Shown in pieces: positions 1-8,845 of a stretch of 64,000 bases of DNA (position 1 is the first letter of the stretch; each line of letters opens with the position of its first letter). The stretch covers positions 119,821 to 183,820 of the forward strand of contig DAZV01000030.1 of NCBI GenBank assembly GCA_002083825.1, in the 5' to 3' direction. Made by a program: the position numbers and the translations under genes. The DNA comes from Candidatus Sericytochromatia bacterium S15B-MN24 CBMW_12. Its GTDB lineage: Bacteria > Cyanobacteriota > Sericytochromatia > S15B-MN24 > UBA4093. Under the pieces are notes generated by a model. The model had not been told where the DNA came from. It worked only from the letters and a program-made list of their open reading frames with translations, and did no database searches.

Positions 1-2415
1 CTCTTCGATTACCTGGCCTGCGAGGTCCTGGATCGTTTGACGGCGCGCGATCGCGACTTCCTGCTCATCACGGCCCCCTTGAACCGCCTCTGGCCCGAGG
101 TCTGCCGGGTCCTGACCGGGAGGGACACCTCCGAGGCCCTGGCGACCCTGAACGAGCGTGGCGGATTCCTGGTCCCCTTCGGGGATGGCGGCTATCGCTA
201 CCACCACCTGTTCCGGGAGTTCCTCCGGGAGCGCCTCGACTCGGAGGGACGCTTGCAGGAGGCCCACCGCAAGGTCGCCGAGGCCCTGCGGGATCACGGG
301 GAACTCGAAGAAGCCATCGACCACTACCTGGAGGCCGGGCAGGGCGAAATAGCGGCCGCGGGCATGACCGCCGCCGCCCCGACCCTCGTGAACCAGGGTC
401 GCTACGCGCACCTGGAGTCCTGGCTCGCTCGCCTGACCCCCGAGCTCATCCGGCGAGCCCCGGCGCTGGCCATCCACCAGGGGGATGCCTGCCGATTGAC
501 GTCCCGCTTCGAGGAGGCGCTCGGTTGGTATGATCGCGCCTACCTCGGTTACGAAGAAAATGCCGAGGGGCGGAGCCGGGCCAAGGCCTCCAAGGCCCTG
601 GTCTATCTGGATACCATTCAGCCGGCCAAGGCCGAGAAATACCTCGAAGAAGCGCTTCGCGAGACGAACGATCCCAGCCGCCGAACGGAGCTGCTGGTGA
701 TGCTCGCCGAGAACAAGCTGAACCAGGGCGATGCCGCGGGAGCGGAACGTCTCTTCCGAGAGGCCAGGGACCGTCTACCCGACGTCGCCGAGAACGAAGG
801 CCGTATTTGCTTGAGGACCGGGCGCCTCGATGAGGCCAGGGCCGTCCTGCAAGCCTCCCTGAACCAGTCCGTTTCCTCGACGAGCGGGACCAAGGCCCAC
901 CGGGAGGCGTCGCTCGTGCTCTCCTTGATCGATGCCTTGCAGGGCGAGGTTCAGGGCGCACGGCAGCTGGCTTCTCAGGGGCTGTCGCGGGCCAAGAGCC
1001 AGGGAGCGCTATGGACCGAGGCGGTGGCGCTCATCCGCTTGGGACATGCGGCCCTCCTGGAGGGAGCGCTTCCGGAATCCGAAGGGCATTACCGGGAGGC
1101 CATCGTCCTCGCTCGCGCCGTCGGCATCACCCGCCTGAAGGCCGAACCCTTGATGGGGCTCGCCTTCGTGGCTGGACGGCGCGGCGACCTTCCGCTCGCC
1201 GAGACTTACGCCAAGGAAGGCTTGGAGCTGGCCCAGGAAACGGGTGACGCGTGGCTTTGCGCCATGCTGAGCCTGGCGCAAGGGGCCATCTACGCGGCGC
1301 ACGCGGATCCCAAGGCCGAACGCTGGTTGATGCAGGCCCATACCGCCTACGAGCGCTGCGGGGATCCCTTCGGGCAAGCCGTGGTCGCGCTCTGGTCCGC
1401 GCGGCTCGCCATGGCGCTCGGGGAGGGCAAGGCGGCCCTGGTCCGGATCCGACGCTTGCTCGAATTGCTGAGGCGTCACGATTACGGCTTCCTGCTGAGC
1501 AAGCCGACCTTGCTGGGCTTTGCCGACATGGAGCAAGTCCAGGCCTTCATCGGGACGGCTCTTGATCGGGGCATCGCTCCGGCCCTGCTCATGCCGTGGC
1601 TCGGAGAGCGAGGCATGGTTCCCGAGGCTCCCGTGCTGCGGGAGGATTGCCTCCGAATTCGCGCCCTGGGAGCGTTCCGGGTCTGGAGGGGGCAAGAGGA
1701 AATCGGAGGGCGGGCCTGGGGCCGCGAGAAGGCCCGCCAGCTTTTCCACCTCTTCCTGGCCCACCGGGGACAGATGCTTCCCAAGCCGCGCATCATCGAT
1801 ACCCTCTGGCCCGACCTCGACCTCGGGGCGGCCGACGGCACCTTCCGGGTGGCGCTGAACACGCTCAACAAGGTTCTCGAACCCGAGCGCAAGGGGAGCC
1901 ATCCGCGGTTCATCCAGCGCGACGGGGCCAGTTACGGCTTGCTGGTCGGTGGCGACGTCTGGATCGATGTCGCGGAGTTCGAGCGCCTGCTGGAGGCGGG
2001 CCAGGCGATGGAAGCGCTAGGCGAGAATCCCGTCGAGCTGTACCGCCAGGCGATGGAGCTGTCCGAAGGCGATTTCCTGGCGGATTTCACCCAGTACGAT
2101 GCCTGGTGCGAGCGGGAACGGGAGCGCCTGGCGGACCGTTACAAGGAAGGCTCCTTGAAGCTGGCGCGCCTGCTTTTCGCTCAGGGGGACGACGAGGGTG
2201 CCGCGACCTGGTCGCAGCGCCTGATCGAGCGGGACACGTGCGCCGAGGAGGCCTATCGGATTGCCATGGCGGCACAGTACCGACAGGGCGATCGCCCCAT
2301 GGCCCTGCGCACCTACGATCGCTGCGTCGTCGCCCTGGACGAGGAACTGGGCGTCGACCCGATGCCCGAAACCCAGAGCCTCTTCGAACGCATCACCCGA
2401 CTGCAACCGCTGTAA
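1..2415 (+). CDS. MalT-like transcriptional regulator with C-terminal BTAD (5' end outside window)
   Basis: The frame is open from base 1 (LFDYLACEVLDRL...), so the TTG start at 37 in the ORF track is not the real start and the gene is cut by the window edge. Visible order: the winged-helix segment that follows a STAND/MalT ATPase (GYRYHHLFREFLRERL), a long TPR-like helical array (about residues 85-500), then an OmpR-like winged helix (about 545-640, LRIRALGAFRVWRG) and a bacterial transcriptional activator domain (about 655-790). In this family the missing N-terminal ATPase oligomerises on an inducer and the C-terminal part binds DNA as in SARP regulators. It sits 69 bp upstream of the acyl-CoA ligase operon, in the same direction, and is its likely activator (inference). 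Family call is firm; target and inducer are unknown. Confidence 0.85.
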   Translation, partial: LFDYLACEVLDRLTARDRDFLLITAPLNRLWPEVCRVLTGRDTSEALATLNERGGFLVPFGDGGYRYHHLFREFLRERLDSEGRLQEAHRKVAEALRDHGELEEAIDHYLEAGQGEIAAAGMTAAAPTLVNQGRYAHLESWLARLTPELIRRAPALAIHQGDACRLTSRFEEALGWYDRAYLGYEENAEGRSRAKASKALVYLDTIQPAKAEKYLEEALRETNDPSRRTELLVMLAENKLNQGDAAGAERLFREARDRLPDVAENEGRICLRTGRLDEARAVLQASLNQSVSSTSGTKAHREASLVLSLIDALQGEVQGARQLASQGLSRAKSQGALWTEAVALIRLGHAALLEGALPESEGHYREAIVLARAVGITRLKAEPLMGLAFVAGRRGDLPLAETYAKEGLELAQETGDAWLCAMLSLAQGAIYAAHADPKAERWLMQAHTAYERCGDPFGQAVVALWSARLAMALGEGKAALVRIRRLLELLRRHDYGFLLSKPTLLGFADMEQVQAFIGTALDRGIAPALLMPWLGERGMVPEAPVLREDCLRIRALGAFRVWRGQEEIGGRAWGREKARQLFHLFLAHRGQMLPKPRIIDTLWPDLDLGAADGTFRVALNTLNKVLEPERKGSHPRFIQRDGASYGLLVGGDVWIDVAEFERLLEAGQAMEALGENPVELYRQAMELSEGDFLADFTQYDAWCERERERLADRYKEGSLKLARLLFAQGDDEGAATWSQRLIERDTCAEEAYRIAMAAQYRQGDRPMALRTYDRCVVALDEELGVDPMPETQSLFERITRLQPL

Positions 2416-2440
2416 CAACCATGTAACGCATCCTCGTTAC
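2411..2440. promoter_or_regulatory. Candidate BTAD-regulator site: TGTAAC repeats plus inverted repeat
   Basis: TGTAAC occurs at 2411 and again at 2422, exactly 11 bp apart; the second copy forms a perfect inverted repeat GTAACG-N6-CGTTAC (2423-2440). SARP/BTAD proteins bind direct repeats with 11-bp spacing, and this lies between the regulator and the next operon. The first copy overlaps the regulator's stop codon. Confidence 0.4.
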
Positions 2441-2484
2441 GCTGTCTTTCAATCGCTTCCCCACGTTTTGATGGAGGACCTACG

Positions 2485-4026
2485 ATGTACTTTGGTGACT
2501 GGCTCAGCCGCTGGGCGCTCTACGCCCCCGAGAAGACCGCCCTCATCGACGTGGCCGCCGGCCGCAGGTTGACCTACAAGGCTTTCAACCAGCGCGCCGA
2601 CAAGCTCGCCTCCGCGCTGCGCCAACGCTACGGCATCCGGAAGGGCGATCGCGTCGCCGTACTCGCCTACAACTCCTGCGAAACCCTCGAACTCTTCTTC
2701 GCGCTCGGCAAGCTCGGCGCCCTCATGGTCCCCATCAACTACCGGCTGGTCGGACCGGAGATCCAGTACATCCTCCAGAACTCCGAGTCGCGCATCCTCT
2801 TTTTCGGCCCCGAGTTCGAAGGCATGGTGAAGGCCATCCTCCCCGAAGTTTCCCTCGACTTCGTCGTCCCCTTCCAGGAGGACGGCCTCTTGACCTCTTA
2901 CGAGGAGCTGCTCGCCTCGGCTCCCGACGGGGTGCCCGAACCCGCCGAGCTCACGCTCGACGATCCCTGGCTCATCCTTTACACCTCGGGCACGACCGGC
3001 CAGCCCAAGGGCGCCGTGTTGACCCACGGGACCGTCACCTGGAACGCCGTCAACACCCAGGTGGGCTGGGACCTGCACCATGACGACATCACCCTGACCC
3101 ACACCCCGTTCTTCCACACCGGCGGCCTGAACGTCCTCACCACCCCCCTCTTCCACCGGGGCGGAACCGTGGTTCTCATGCGCCAGTTCGACGCCACCCA
3201 GTCCCTGGAGCTGATCGAGCGGGAGCGCTGCACCGTGGTCTTCGCGGTGCCGACCATGTTCCAGATGATGCTCGAAAGCCCGGCCTTTCACTCCTCGGAC
3301 CTGAGCGCCATCCGCTTCTTCATCACGGGAGGCGCCCCCTGCCCCGTGCCCTTGATCGAGGCCTACGCCCGCCGCGGTTTGACCTTCAAGCAGGGCTACG
3401 GCCTCACCGAGGCCGGTCCCAACTGCTTCACCCTCGATGCCAAGGATGCCGTGCGCAAGGCGGGATCGGTCGGATTCCCCAATTTTCACCTGGACGTTCG
3501 GGTGGTCGATGATGCCGGGCGCGACGTCGCCCCGGGCGAAGTGGGCGAGCTGCTGATCCGGGGGCCCCACGTCATCAAGGGCTACTGGAAGAACCCCCAG
3601 GCTACCGAACAGGCCATCCGGAACGGCTGGCTGCATACGGGGGATCTGGTGCGGCGCGACGCGGAGGGCTACTTCTTCATCGTGGACCGCATGAAGGACC
3701 TGATCATCTCGGGCGGCGAGAACATCTACCCCGCCGAGCTGGAAAAGATCCTGCACGACCATCCCGCCATCAAGGAGTCGGCCGTCATCGGCATTCCCCA
3801 TCCCAAGTGGGGGGAGGTCGGCCGGGCCGTCGTGGTCGTGAAGGACTCCGCCACCCTCACCGAAGTCGAGGTGCTGGATTTTCTGAGCGAGCGGGTCGCG
3901 AGGTACAAGCTGCCGAAGTCGGTGGTCTTCACCTCGGAGCTGCCTCGCAACCCCACCGGAAAGGTACTCAAGCCCGCTCTGCGCGAGCAATTCGGGGGCG
4001 AGATCGCCCTGGTCAACCCTAACTAG
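2485..4026 (+). CDS. Long-chain fatty acid--CoA ligase (AMP-forming)
   Basis: A 513-residue enzyme of the ANL superfamily that adenylates a carboxylic acid with ATP and transfers it to CoA. The P-loop LYTSGTTGQPKG lies near residue 165, the adenylate motif GYGLTEAGPN follows in mid-protein, then the hinge region HTGDLVRRDAEGYFFIVDR, the GGENIYPAELE block and the C-terminal lysine motif NPTGKVLK. Length is normal for the family. The ATG is preceded by GGAGG at good spacing. It is the first gene of a tight operon with an SDR dehydrogenase (12-bp gap) and an MFS transporter, suggesting uptake and activation of an organic acid. Chain-length preference cannot be read from the sequence; aryl or medium-chain acids are alternatives. 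Confidence 0.9.
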   Translation: MYFGDWLSRWALYAPEKTALIDVAAGRRLTYKAFNQRADKLASALRQRYGIRKGDRVAVLAYNSCETLELFFALGKLGALMVPINYRLVGPEIQYILQNSESRILFFGPEFEGMVKAILPEVSLDFVVPFQEDGLLTSYEELLASAPDGVPEPAELTLDDPWLILYTSGTTGQPKGAVLTHGTVTWNAVNTQVGWDLHHDDITLTHTPFFHTGGLNVLTTPLFHRGGTVVLMRQFDATQSLELIERERCTVVFAVPTMFQMMLESPAFHSSDLSAIRFFITGGAPCPVPLIEAYARRGLTFKQGYGLTEAGPNCFTLDAKDAVRKAGSVGFPNFHLDVRVVDDAGRDVAPGEVGELLIRGPHVIKGYWKNPQATEQAIRNGWLHTGDLVRRDAEGYFFIVDRMKDLIISGGENIYPAELEKILHDHPAIKESAVIGIPHPKWGEVGRAVVVVKDSATLTEVEVLDFLSERVARYKLPKSVVFTSELPRNPTGKVLKPALREQFGGEIALVNPN

Positions 4027-4038
4027 AAAAGGAACCAC

Positions 4039-4779
4039 ATGAGAGTCAAAGGGAAAGTCGTCATCATCACGGGAGCCGGTCGCGGCATCGGACGCGAAAC
4101 CGCCTTCCTCCTCTCCAGCGAGGGAGCTAGCGTCGTGGTCTGCGATCGCGACGCCGCCGCCGTCGAGGAGGTCTCCGGGCAGATCGTCAAGGCGGGCGGC
4201 GAGGCGATGGGCCATGCGGTCGACGTCACCAAGCGCGCCGAACTCGACGCGATGGTCCGGCAGGTCGTGGAGCGCTTCGGCCGGATCGACGCCCTCATCA
4301 ACAACGCCGGCATCACCATGGACTCGACGCTGGCCAAGATGACCGAGGAGCAGTTCGACAAGGTGATCGACATCAACCTCAAGGGCGTCTTCAACTGCAC
4401 CCAGGCCGCCTTGCCGCAGATGCTCAGCCAGGGCAAGGGCAAGATCATCAACGCCTCGAGCGTGGTGGGCATCTACGGCAACTTCGGCCAGACCAACTAC
4501 GCCGCGACGAAGGCCGGAGTCATCGGCATGACCAAGTCCTGGGCCAAGGAACTCGCCCGCAAGGGCATTACCGCCAACGCGGTGGCTCCGGGCTTCATCT
4601 TGACCGAGATGACGGCCGCCATGCCCGAGAAGGTCCTCGACATGATGAAGGACAAGACCCCCGCCGGACGCCTCGGCACCCCCGCAGACATCGCCAAGGC
4701 CTACCTCTTCCTCGCCTCGGACGACGCCGACTTCATCACCGGCCAGGTCCTGGGCGTTGACGGGGGATTGGTTCTCTAG
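4039..4779 (+). CDS. SDR-family 3-oxoacyl-(ACP or CoA) reductase, FabG-like
   Basis: A 246-residue classical short-chain dehydrogenase/reductase. The nucleotide-binding TGAGRGIGRE motif is near residue 11, NNAG near 87, the catalytic Ser in INASSVVG, and the YAATKAG catalytic Tyr/Lys pair near residue 154. The C-terminus GQVLGVDGGL is typical of FabG. It has an AAAGGA Shine-Dalgarno and follows the acyl-CoA ligase by 12 bp, so its substrate is probably an acyl-CoA rather than ACP (inference). A housekeeping fabG would normally sit with fatty-acid synthesis genes, which are absent here; acetoacetyl-CoA reductase is a reasonable alternative. Confidence 0.85.
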   Translation: MRVKGKVVIITGAGRGIGRETAFLLSSEGASVVVCDRDAAAVEEVSGQIVKAGGEAMGHAVDVTKRAELDAMVRQVVERFGRIDALINNAGITMDSTLAKMTEEQFDKVIDINLKGVFNCTQAALPQMLSQGKGKIINASSVVGIYGNFGQTNYAATKAGVIGMTKSWAKELARKGITANAVAPGFILTEMTAAMPEKVLDMMKDKTPAGRLGTPADIAKAYLFLASDDADFITGQVLGVDGGLVL

Positions 4780-4794
4780 AAAAGGAGTCCTTCA

Positions 4795-6069
4795 ATGGCC
4801 ACGGCCAACGCCACCAAACACACGCCCTATCGCTTCGTCATCGAGACTCTGCTCTTCCTGACCTACGCCGTCTTCGGGCTGTCATGGATCGCCATCACTC
4901 CCCTGATAGGCGAGCTTCAGGCCGAGTTCGACATCACCAGCGCGCAACTCGGAATGCTCAATACCATGGTCTCGGTGGCCAAGGTCGTGGCCCCGCTACT
5001 CACCGGCCTCTTGGCCGTACGCATCGGCTTGAAGAAGACGATCCTGCTCGGATCGCTCTGCATCTGCTTCGCGGCGATCGCCCCGTTCGCCTCCGACTTC
5101 AACCTCTTCCTGGCGAGTCGCTTCATCTTCGGAGTCGGCGGTGCCGTCGTCGTCACCCTGCTCGGCCCCATGGTCATGCAGTGGTTCCCCAAGGGCGAGA
5201 TGCCCCTCGTCAACGCCTTCAACAACGTCGCCGTCAACACCGGCATCTCCATCACCCTCTTCACCACCGTTCCCCTCGCCGCCGCCCTGGGCTGGCGCAA
5301 CGCCCTCCTGGTCTACGCCGGGCTCAGCGTCGCCCTGATGATCGCCTGGGCCGTCCTCGGAAGGGATCACGTGGCCGAGCCGCTCGCGGCCGGCGAGAAG
5401 TCCCCCGCCACCGTTCGCTACGCCGACGTCTGGAAGATGAAGGAGACCTGGATCATCGCCATCTCCTTCGCCGGTCCCCTGGCGCTCTACCTGGCCTTCA
5501 ACACCTGGCTCCCCCGGTACTACATGGAGGCCTTCGGCATGAGCAAGGCGACGGCCTCGCAGTTCACCGGCCTCTTCAACCTGGTGGGCATCCCCACGGC
5601 CATCATCGCGGGCATCCTCACCAAGCAACTCGGCCTGCGCCGGCCCTTCATCATCGGAGCGGGAGTCGTCATGGGCTTCGCGGCCTTCGGGATGTTCCTG
5701 ACCCCCAACCCGCTCTTCATCACCATCGCGGCCATCTTCCTGGGAGCCTCGATGTTCACCTACGTCTCCCCCCTCTTCACCACTCCGATGGAACTCAAGG
5801 GGATGACCCCCCAGCACGTTAGCCTGATGATGGGAACGGTCTTCAGCTGCGCGTACCTGTTCTCGTCGCTCTCGCCGGTGCTGGTGGGCCTGATGCGCGA
5901 TGCGACGGGATCGTTCGTGCCGGCGTTCGCCGTCTGGGCCGTCTTCTCCTGGGTCCTGGCCCTGGGCGGCCTGCTGCTTCCCGAGACCGGTCCCCGGGGA
6001 CAGCGTCCCGAGAACCAAGCGCCGGCGGTCGAGGAATCAGGCCGGCCTGAGGAGCTCTCCGCCCGCTGA
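4795..6069 (+). CDS. MFS transporter
   Basis: A 424-residue inner-membrane protein with about twelve hydrophobic segments and the major facilitator signature between helices 2 and 3 (GLLAVRIGLKKT). The C-terminal 30 residues are charged and cytoplasmic. It starts 15 bp after the SDR gene behind AAAAGGAG, as the third gene of the operon. The resemblance is to the NarK/CynX-type branch of MFS carriers. With the ligase and the SDR it probably imports the acid that the ligase activates, but export of a product is equally compatible. Confidence 0.85.
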   Translation: MATANATKHTPYRFVIETLLFLTYAVFGLSWIAITPLIGELQAEFDITSAQLGMLNTMVSVAKVVAPLLTGLLAVRIGLKKTILLGSLCICFAAIAPFASDFNLFLASRFIFGVGGAVVVTLLGPMVMQWFPKGEMPLVNAFNNVAVNTGISITLFTTVPLAAALGWRNALLVYAGLSVALMIAWAVLGRDHVAEPLAAGEKSPATVRYADVWKMKETWIIAISFAGPLALYLAFNTWLPRYYMEAFGMSKATASQFTGLFNLVGIPTAIIAGILTKQLGLRRPFIIGAGVVMGFAAFGMFLTPNPLFITIAAIFLGASMFTYVSPLFTTPMELKGMTPQHVSLMMGTVFSCAYLFSSLSPVLVGLMRDATGSFVPAFAVWAVFSWVLALGGLLLPETGPRGQRPENQAPAVEESGRPEELSAR

Positions 6070-6163
6070 GTCACGATCGATAGTCCCCCTGGCCTCGACG
6101 GGGTCGTGCCGAACTTCGGCGCGACCCCGCCGGACTGGGGGGCTGATCGCTTCGATCATGTGA

Positions 6164-6192
6164 TTGATTGCGTGATCGGTTGGTCCTACACT
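6164..6192 (+). promoter_or_regulatory. Sigma70-type promoter of the VWA lipoprotein gene
   Basis: TTGATT at 6164, 17-bp spacer, TACACT at 6187, placed about 45 bp before the start codon and after the transporter gene. Confidence 0.5.
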
Positions 6193-6240
6193 GAAAGGGT
6201 CTACCGTCTCGCCCCCTCGACGCCCCATGGAGGAATGAAC

Positions 6241-7416
6241 ATGAAACGTAGAGTTGGACCCCTGGTGCTCGCGGGGATCGTGGTGGCCACGTTGAGTGGC
6301 TGCATGCAATTGCTGAACGGGAGCCCCTTCGCGACGTCCGGCGGCAAGAGCTCCTCCCTGGCTCCGGAAGGGATGGCGAGTGACCGTTCCGGATCCGGCA
6401 CCGAGCAAGGAACCGGCCTCAAGGGCGGGGAACGCGACGACAATGCCGACTTCGCCGCCTACCTCGACTACCTCAGACTCGCTCAGCCGACCCAAGCGCT
6501 CTTGGTCGATGTCTCCGAGCGCTACCCCATCCGGATCGTCGATGCGGCCTCCCGCTCGGTTCCCAACGCCCTCGTCACCGTCAAGCTGGGCCAAACCCCC
6601 GTCATGAGCGCGCTCACACCCGCAAATGGTCGCCTCTACTTCCATCCCAAGGCCTTCGAGCCCACGAAGCAAGCGACCGGGGACCTGACCGTCACGGTGA
6701 CCAAGGGCGACATGAACCTGACCCGGACCTTGGCGCGGGACGGGAAGGCTCCCGAGGCCTACACGCTCTCGGGGGAACGTGGCGTGATCGCTCCGAAGCT
6801 GGATCTCTGCTTCGTTCTCGACGTGACGGGAAGCATGGGGGACGAACTCGGCCGCATCCAGGCCACCATCGGGGACATCGCCGCGCGGATCAAGAGCTTG
6901 CCGGGCGCTCCGACCGTCCGCTACGGGCTGGTGGCTTACCGGGACCGCGGAGACGACTTCATCACCCGCAAGCACGATTTCACCGAGGATCTGGCGGCCT
7001 TCAAGCAGCAGCTCAATACCTTGGCGGCGGTGGGCGGCGGGGATTACCCCGAGGCCCTGAACCCCGCCCTCAGCGAGGCTGTGACCAATCTTTCCTGGGA
7101 CGATGGGGAGGCCGTGAGGTTGACCTTCGTGGTGGGGGATGCCCCGCCCAAGCTCGATGAAGCTCAGGACGTTCCCTACACCACCAGCATGAAAAAGGCG
7201 CTTGAAAAGGGAATCAAGATCTATCCGCTGGCGGCGAGCGGGCTCGACCCCCTCGGAGAGTATGTTTTCCGCCAGCTGGCCCAGTTCACCGGCGGAAAGT
7301 TCCTCTTCCTGACCTACGGCGGCGAGACGTCGCACCAGGTGGGTCCGGTCCAGGAGAACAACCTGGACGACCTGGTGGTGGGGATCGTCAAGGCGGAGCT
7401 CAGCCACCTGGAATGA
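6241..7416 (+). CDS. VWA-domain lipoprotein
   Basis: The ORF runs from 6106, but the start is placed at 6241 because GGAGG at 6229-6233 is 7 nt upstream and the protein then opens with a lipoprotein signal peptide (MKRRVGPL...LSGC, lipobox Cys about residue 20). An Ig-like/peptidase-regulatory type segment follows (IRIVDAASRSVPNALVTVKL), then a von Willebrand factor A domain beginning DLCFVLDVTGSMGDEL with an intact MIDAS DxTGS motif, and later GGDYPEALNPAL. VWA domains bind ligands through a metal; the protein is expected on the outer face of a membrane. It is monocistronic, ending in a strong hairpin. Its ligand is unknown; confidence in the domain is high. Confidence 0.85.
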   Translation: MKRRVGPLVLAGIVVATLSGCMQLLNGSPFATSGGKSSSLAPEGMASDRSGSGTEQGTGLKGGERDDNADFAAYLDYLRLAQPTQALLVDVSERYPIRIVDAASRSVPNALVTVKLGQTPVMSALTPANGRLYFHPKAFEPTKQATGDLTVTVTKGDMNLTRTLARDGKAPEAYTLSGERGVIAPKLDLCFVLDVTGSMGDELGRIQATIGDIAARIKSLPGAPTVRYGLVAYRDRGDDFITRKHDFTEDLAAFKQQLNTLAAVGGGDYPEALNPALSEAVTNLSWDDGEAVRLTFVVGDAPPKLDEAQDVPYTTSMKKALEKGIKIYPLAASGLDPLGEYVFRQLAQFTGGKFLFLTYGGETSHQVGPVQENNLDDLVVGIVKAELSHLE

Positions 7417-7427
7417 GTTGAATTTAC

Positions 7428-7470
7428 AAGACTTCAGCCCCGCCGGATTCCGGCGGGGCTGAAGTCTTTG
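7428..7470. terminator. Bidirectional terminator between convergent genes
   Basis: A 20-bp perfect inverted repeat (AAGACTTCAGCCCCGCCGGA with a one-base centre) lies between the converging VWA and yceI genes, with AA/TT-rich flanks. Confidence 0.75.
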
Positions 7471-7485
7471 TCGAGGGTTGCGGGA

Positions 7486-8037
7486 CTAGCCGGCGACGGC
7501 CTCGGCCACGGGGGCCGCCTGCTGGGTCAGCTCGACTTCGAGTTCGAGCTTGACCTTCTCTCCGACCAGGATGCCACCGGTTTCGAGGGCCACGTTCCAC
7601 TCGAGTCCGAAGTCCTTGCGGTTGATCGTGCCGGTGGCGCTGAAGCCGGTGACGGTAGCGCCCCAGGGATTCTGGTGCTTGCCCGAGTACTCGGTTTCGA
7701 GGGCGATCTCGCGGGTCACTCCCCGGATGGTGAGATCGCCGTGGACGGTGAATTCGTTTTCGCCCTTGGCGACGATCCGCGTGCTGGCGAAGCGGATGGT
7801 CGGGTGGTTTTCGGCGTCGAAGAAGTCGCCGCCCTTGAGGTGGCCGTCCCGGCCCTCGTCACGGGTGTCGATGCTCGCGACCTGGATCTCGCCGGCGATG
7901 GTCGAGCGGGTGAAGTCCGCCTCGTCGAGGTTCAGGCTGCCGGTGTAGGCCTTGAACTCTCCGCGCATGGTCGAGACCATCATGTGCTTCACGGCGAAGC
8001 CGATGCGGCTGTGGGAATTATCGAGTTGCCAAGACAT
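7486..8037 (-). CDS. YceI family protein, cytoplasmic form
   Basis: A 183-residue YceI-family lipocalin-like beta-barrel that starts directly with the mature fold (MSWQLDNSHSRIGFAVKHMM) and has no signal peptide. YceI proteins bind long isoprenoid or amphipathic molecules such as polyprenyl quinones. Family landmarks include the early SHSRIGF segment, GEIQVASIDTRDEGRDGHLK and FFDAENHPTIRF. It is the second gene after the exported paralogue (28-bp gap) and is probably co-transcribed from the operator-containing promoter at 8756-8804. Function in this organism is unknown; quinone or lipid binding under redox stress is an inference from the family and the nearby MarR gene. Confidence 0.85.
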   Translation of the reverse strand: MSWQLDNSHSRIGFAVKHMMVSTMRGEFKAYTGSLNLDEADFTRSTIAGEIQVASIDTRDEGRDGHLKGGDFFDAENHPTIRFASTRIVAKGENEFTVHGDLTIRGVTREIALETEYSGKHQNPWGATVTGFSATGTINRKDFGLEWNVALETGGILVGEKVKLELEVELTQQAAPVAEAVAG

Positions 8038-8065
8038 GGGGGTTTCCTTTCTTTGGGGGGGCTCG

Positions 8066-8677
8066 TTAGATGCCCTTGGCCATGCCGTCGATCTGGATGC
8101 TCAGGTCATCGGCGACCTTGACGCCGAACACCGGCTTCGGGAGCGGGATTCCGTAGTCCGAGAGCTTGATCTTGAAGTTGCTCGAGAAGCCGACCCAGTT
8201 GCCGGGACGGTAGTTGGGATCCACCTCGGGGAGGAAGTGGAAGCTGATGGGAACCGTGATGGTCTTGGTGACGCCGTGGAGGCTGAAGGTACCGACCGCC
8301 GAGCCGTCCACGCTCTCGTTGGCGACGAGCTTGGGGGCCTGGAGGGACGTGATCTTGAAGGTGGCCTTGGGGTACTTCTTCGACTCGATCATCCCCGCCA
8401 TGTGCTCGTTGCGGAGAGGAATGCCGGTGTCGAGGGTGGTCAGGTCGACCGAGATCTCGCCCTTGGGGCTCTTGGCGGGATTGTTGACGTCGAACTCGCT
8501 GAAGCCTTCGACCTTGGACGAGCGTCCCACGATGCGGACGACCGAGGCCTTGGAGGTGAAGCTCACCTCGGTGGGGTTGTGCGAGTCCGGCGTCAGCTTG
8601 TAGGTGGCGGCGTCGACCGACCCAGCGAAGAGAGTGCCGGCGGCGGCGAGGGAAAGCGCGACGAGCTTGCGGTTCAT
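8066..8677 (-). CDS. YceI family protein, exported form
   Basis: A 203-residue YceI protein with a clear Sec signal peptide (MNRKLVALSLAAAGTLFAGS, cleavage near SVDA-ATY). The mature part follows the family pattern (TPDSHNPTEVSF, VDLTTLDTGIPLRNEHM, KKYPKATF). It should act in the periplasm as a carrier of isoprenoid-like ligands. It is the first gene of the two-gene yceI operon; a near-consensus promoter with a 13-bp inverted-repeat operator lies upstream. The pair therefore places one copy outside and one inside the inner membrane under common control. Confidence 0.87.
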   Translation of the reverse strand: MNRKLVALSLAAAGTLFAGSVDAATYKLTPDSHNPTEVSFTSKASVVRIVGRSSKVEGFSEFDVNNPAKSPKGEISVDLTTLDTGIPLRNEHMAGMIESKKYPKATFKITSLQAPKLVANESVDGSAVGTFSLHGVTKTITVPISFHFLPEVDPNYRPGNWVGFSSNFKIKLSDYGIPLPKPVFGVKVADDLSIQIDGMAKGI

Positions 8678-8755
8678 GGAATCTCCTTGGTGTCGGGGCC
8701 ATCCGGTTGGACGGGAAGGCGAAGCGGAAGCGAGGCGGTGTATCGGGGTTAAATA

Positions 8756-8804
8756 TTCGTGCTAGAACAATCTGATGATAGTTCTAGCACGAACTATCTG
8801 TCAA
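8756..8804 (-). promoter_or_regulatory. yceI operon promoter with MarR-type operator
   Basis: On the minus strand TTGACA (8799-8804), 18-bp spacer and TATCAT (8775-8780). A perfect 13-bp inverted repeat TTCGTGCTAGAAC / GTTCTAGCACGAA (8756-8768 and 8781-8793) covers the spacer and the predicted transcription start, the geometry of a repressor site. The core TAGAACAA recurs in the marR promoter. Confidence 0.75.
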
Positions 8805-8845
8805 GAGTTTTTTTCGGGCTCAGGTTTTTTCGGGTTCAGGCTTTT

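Noticed and set aside
2449-7407. Long minus-strand ORFs (2449-4215, 4996-6018, 6037-7407) over the operon and VWA gene
   Set aside because: They lie antisense to genes with complete family motifs; their translations have the His/Gly/Asp/Arg-rich look of shadow frames in GC-rich DNA.
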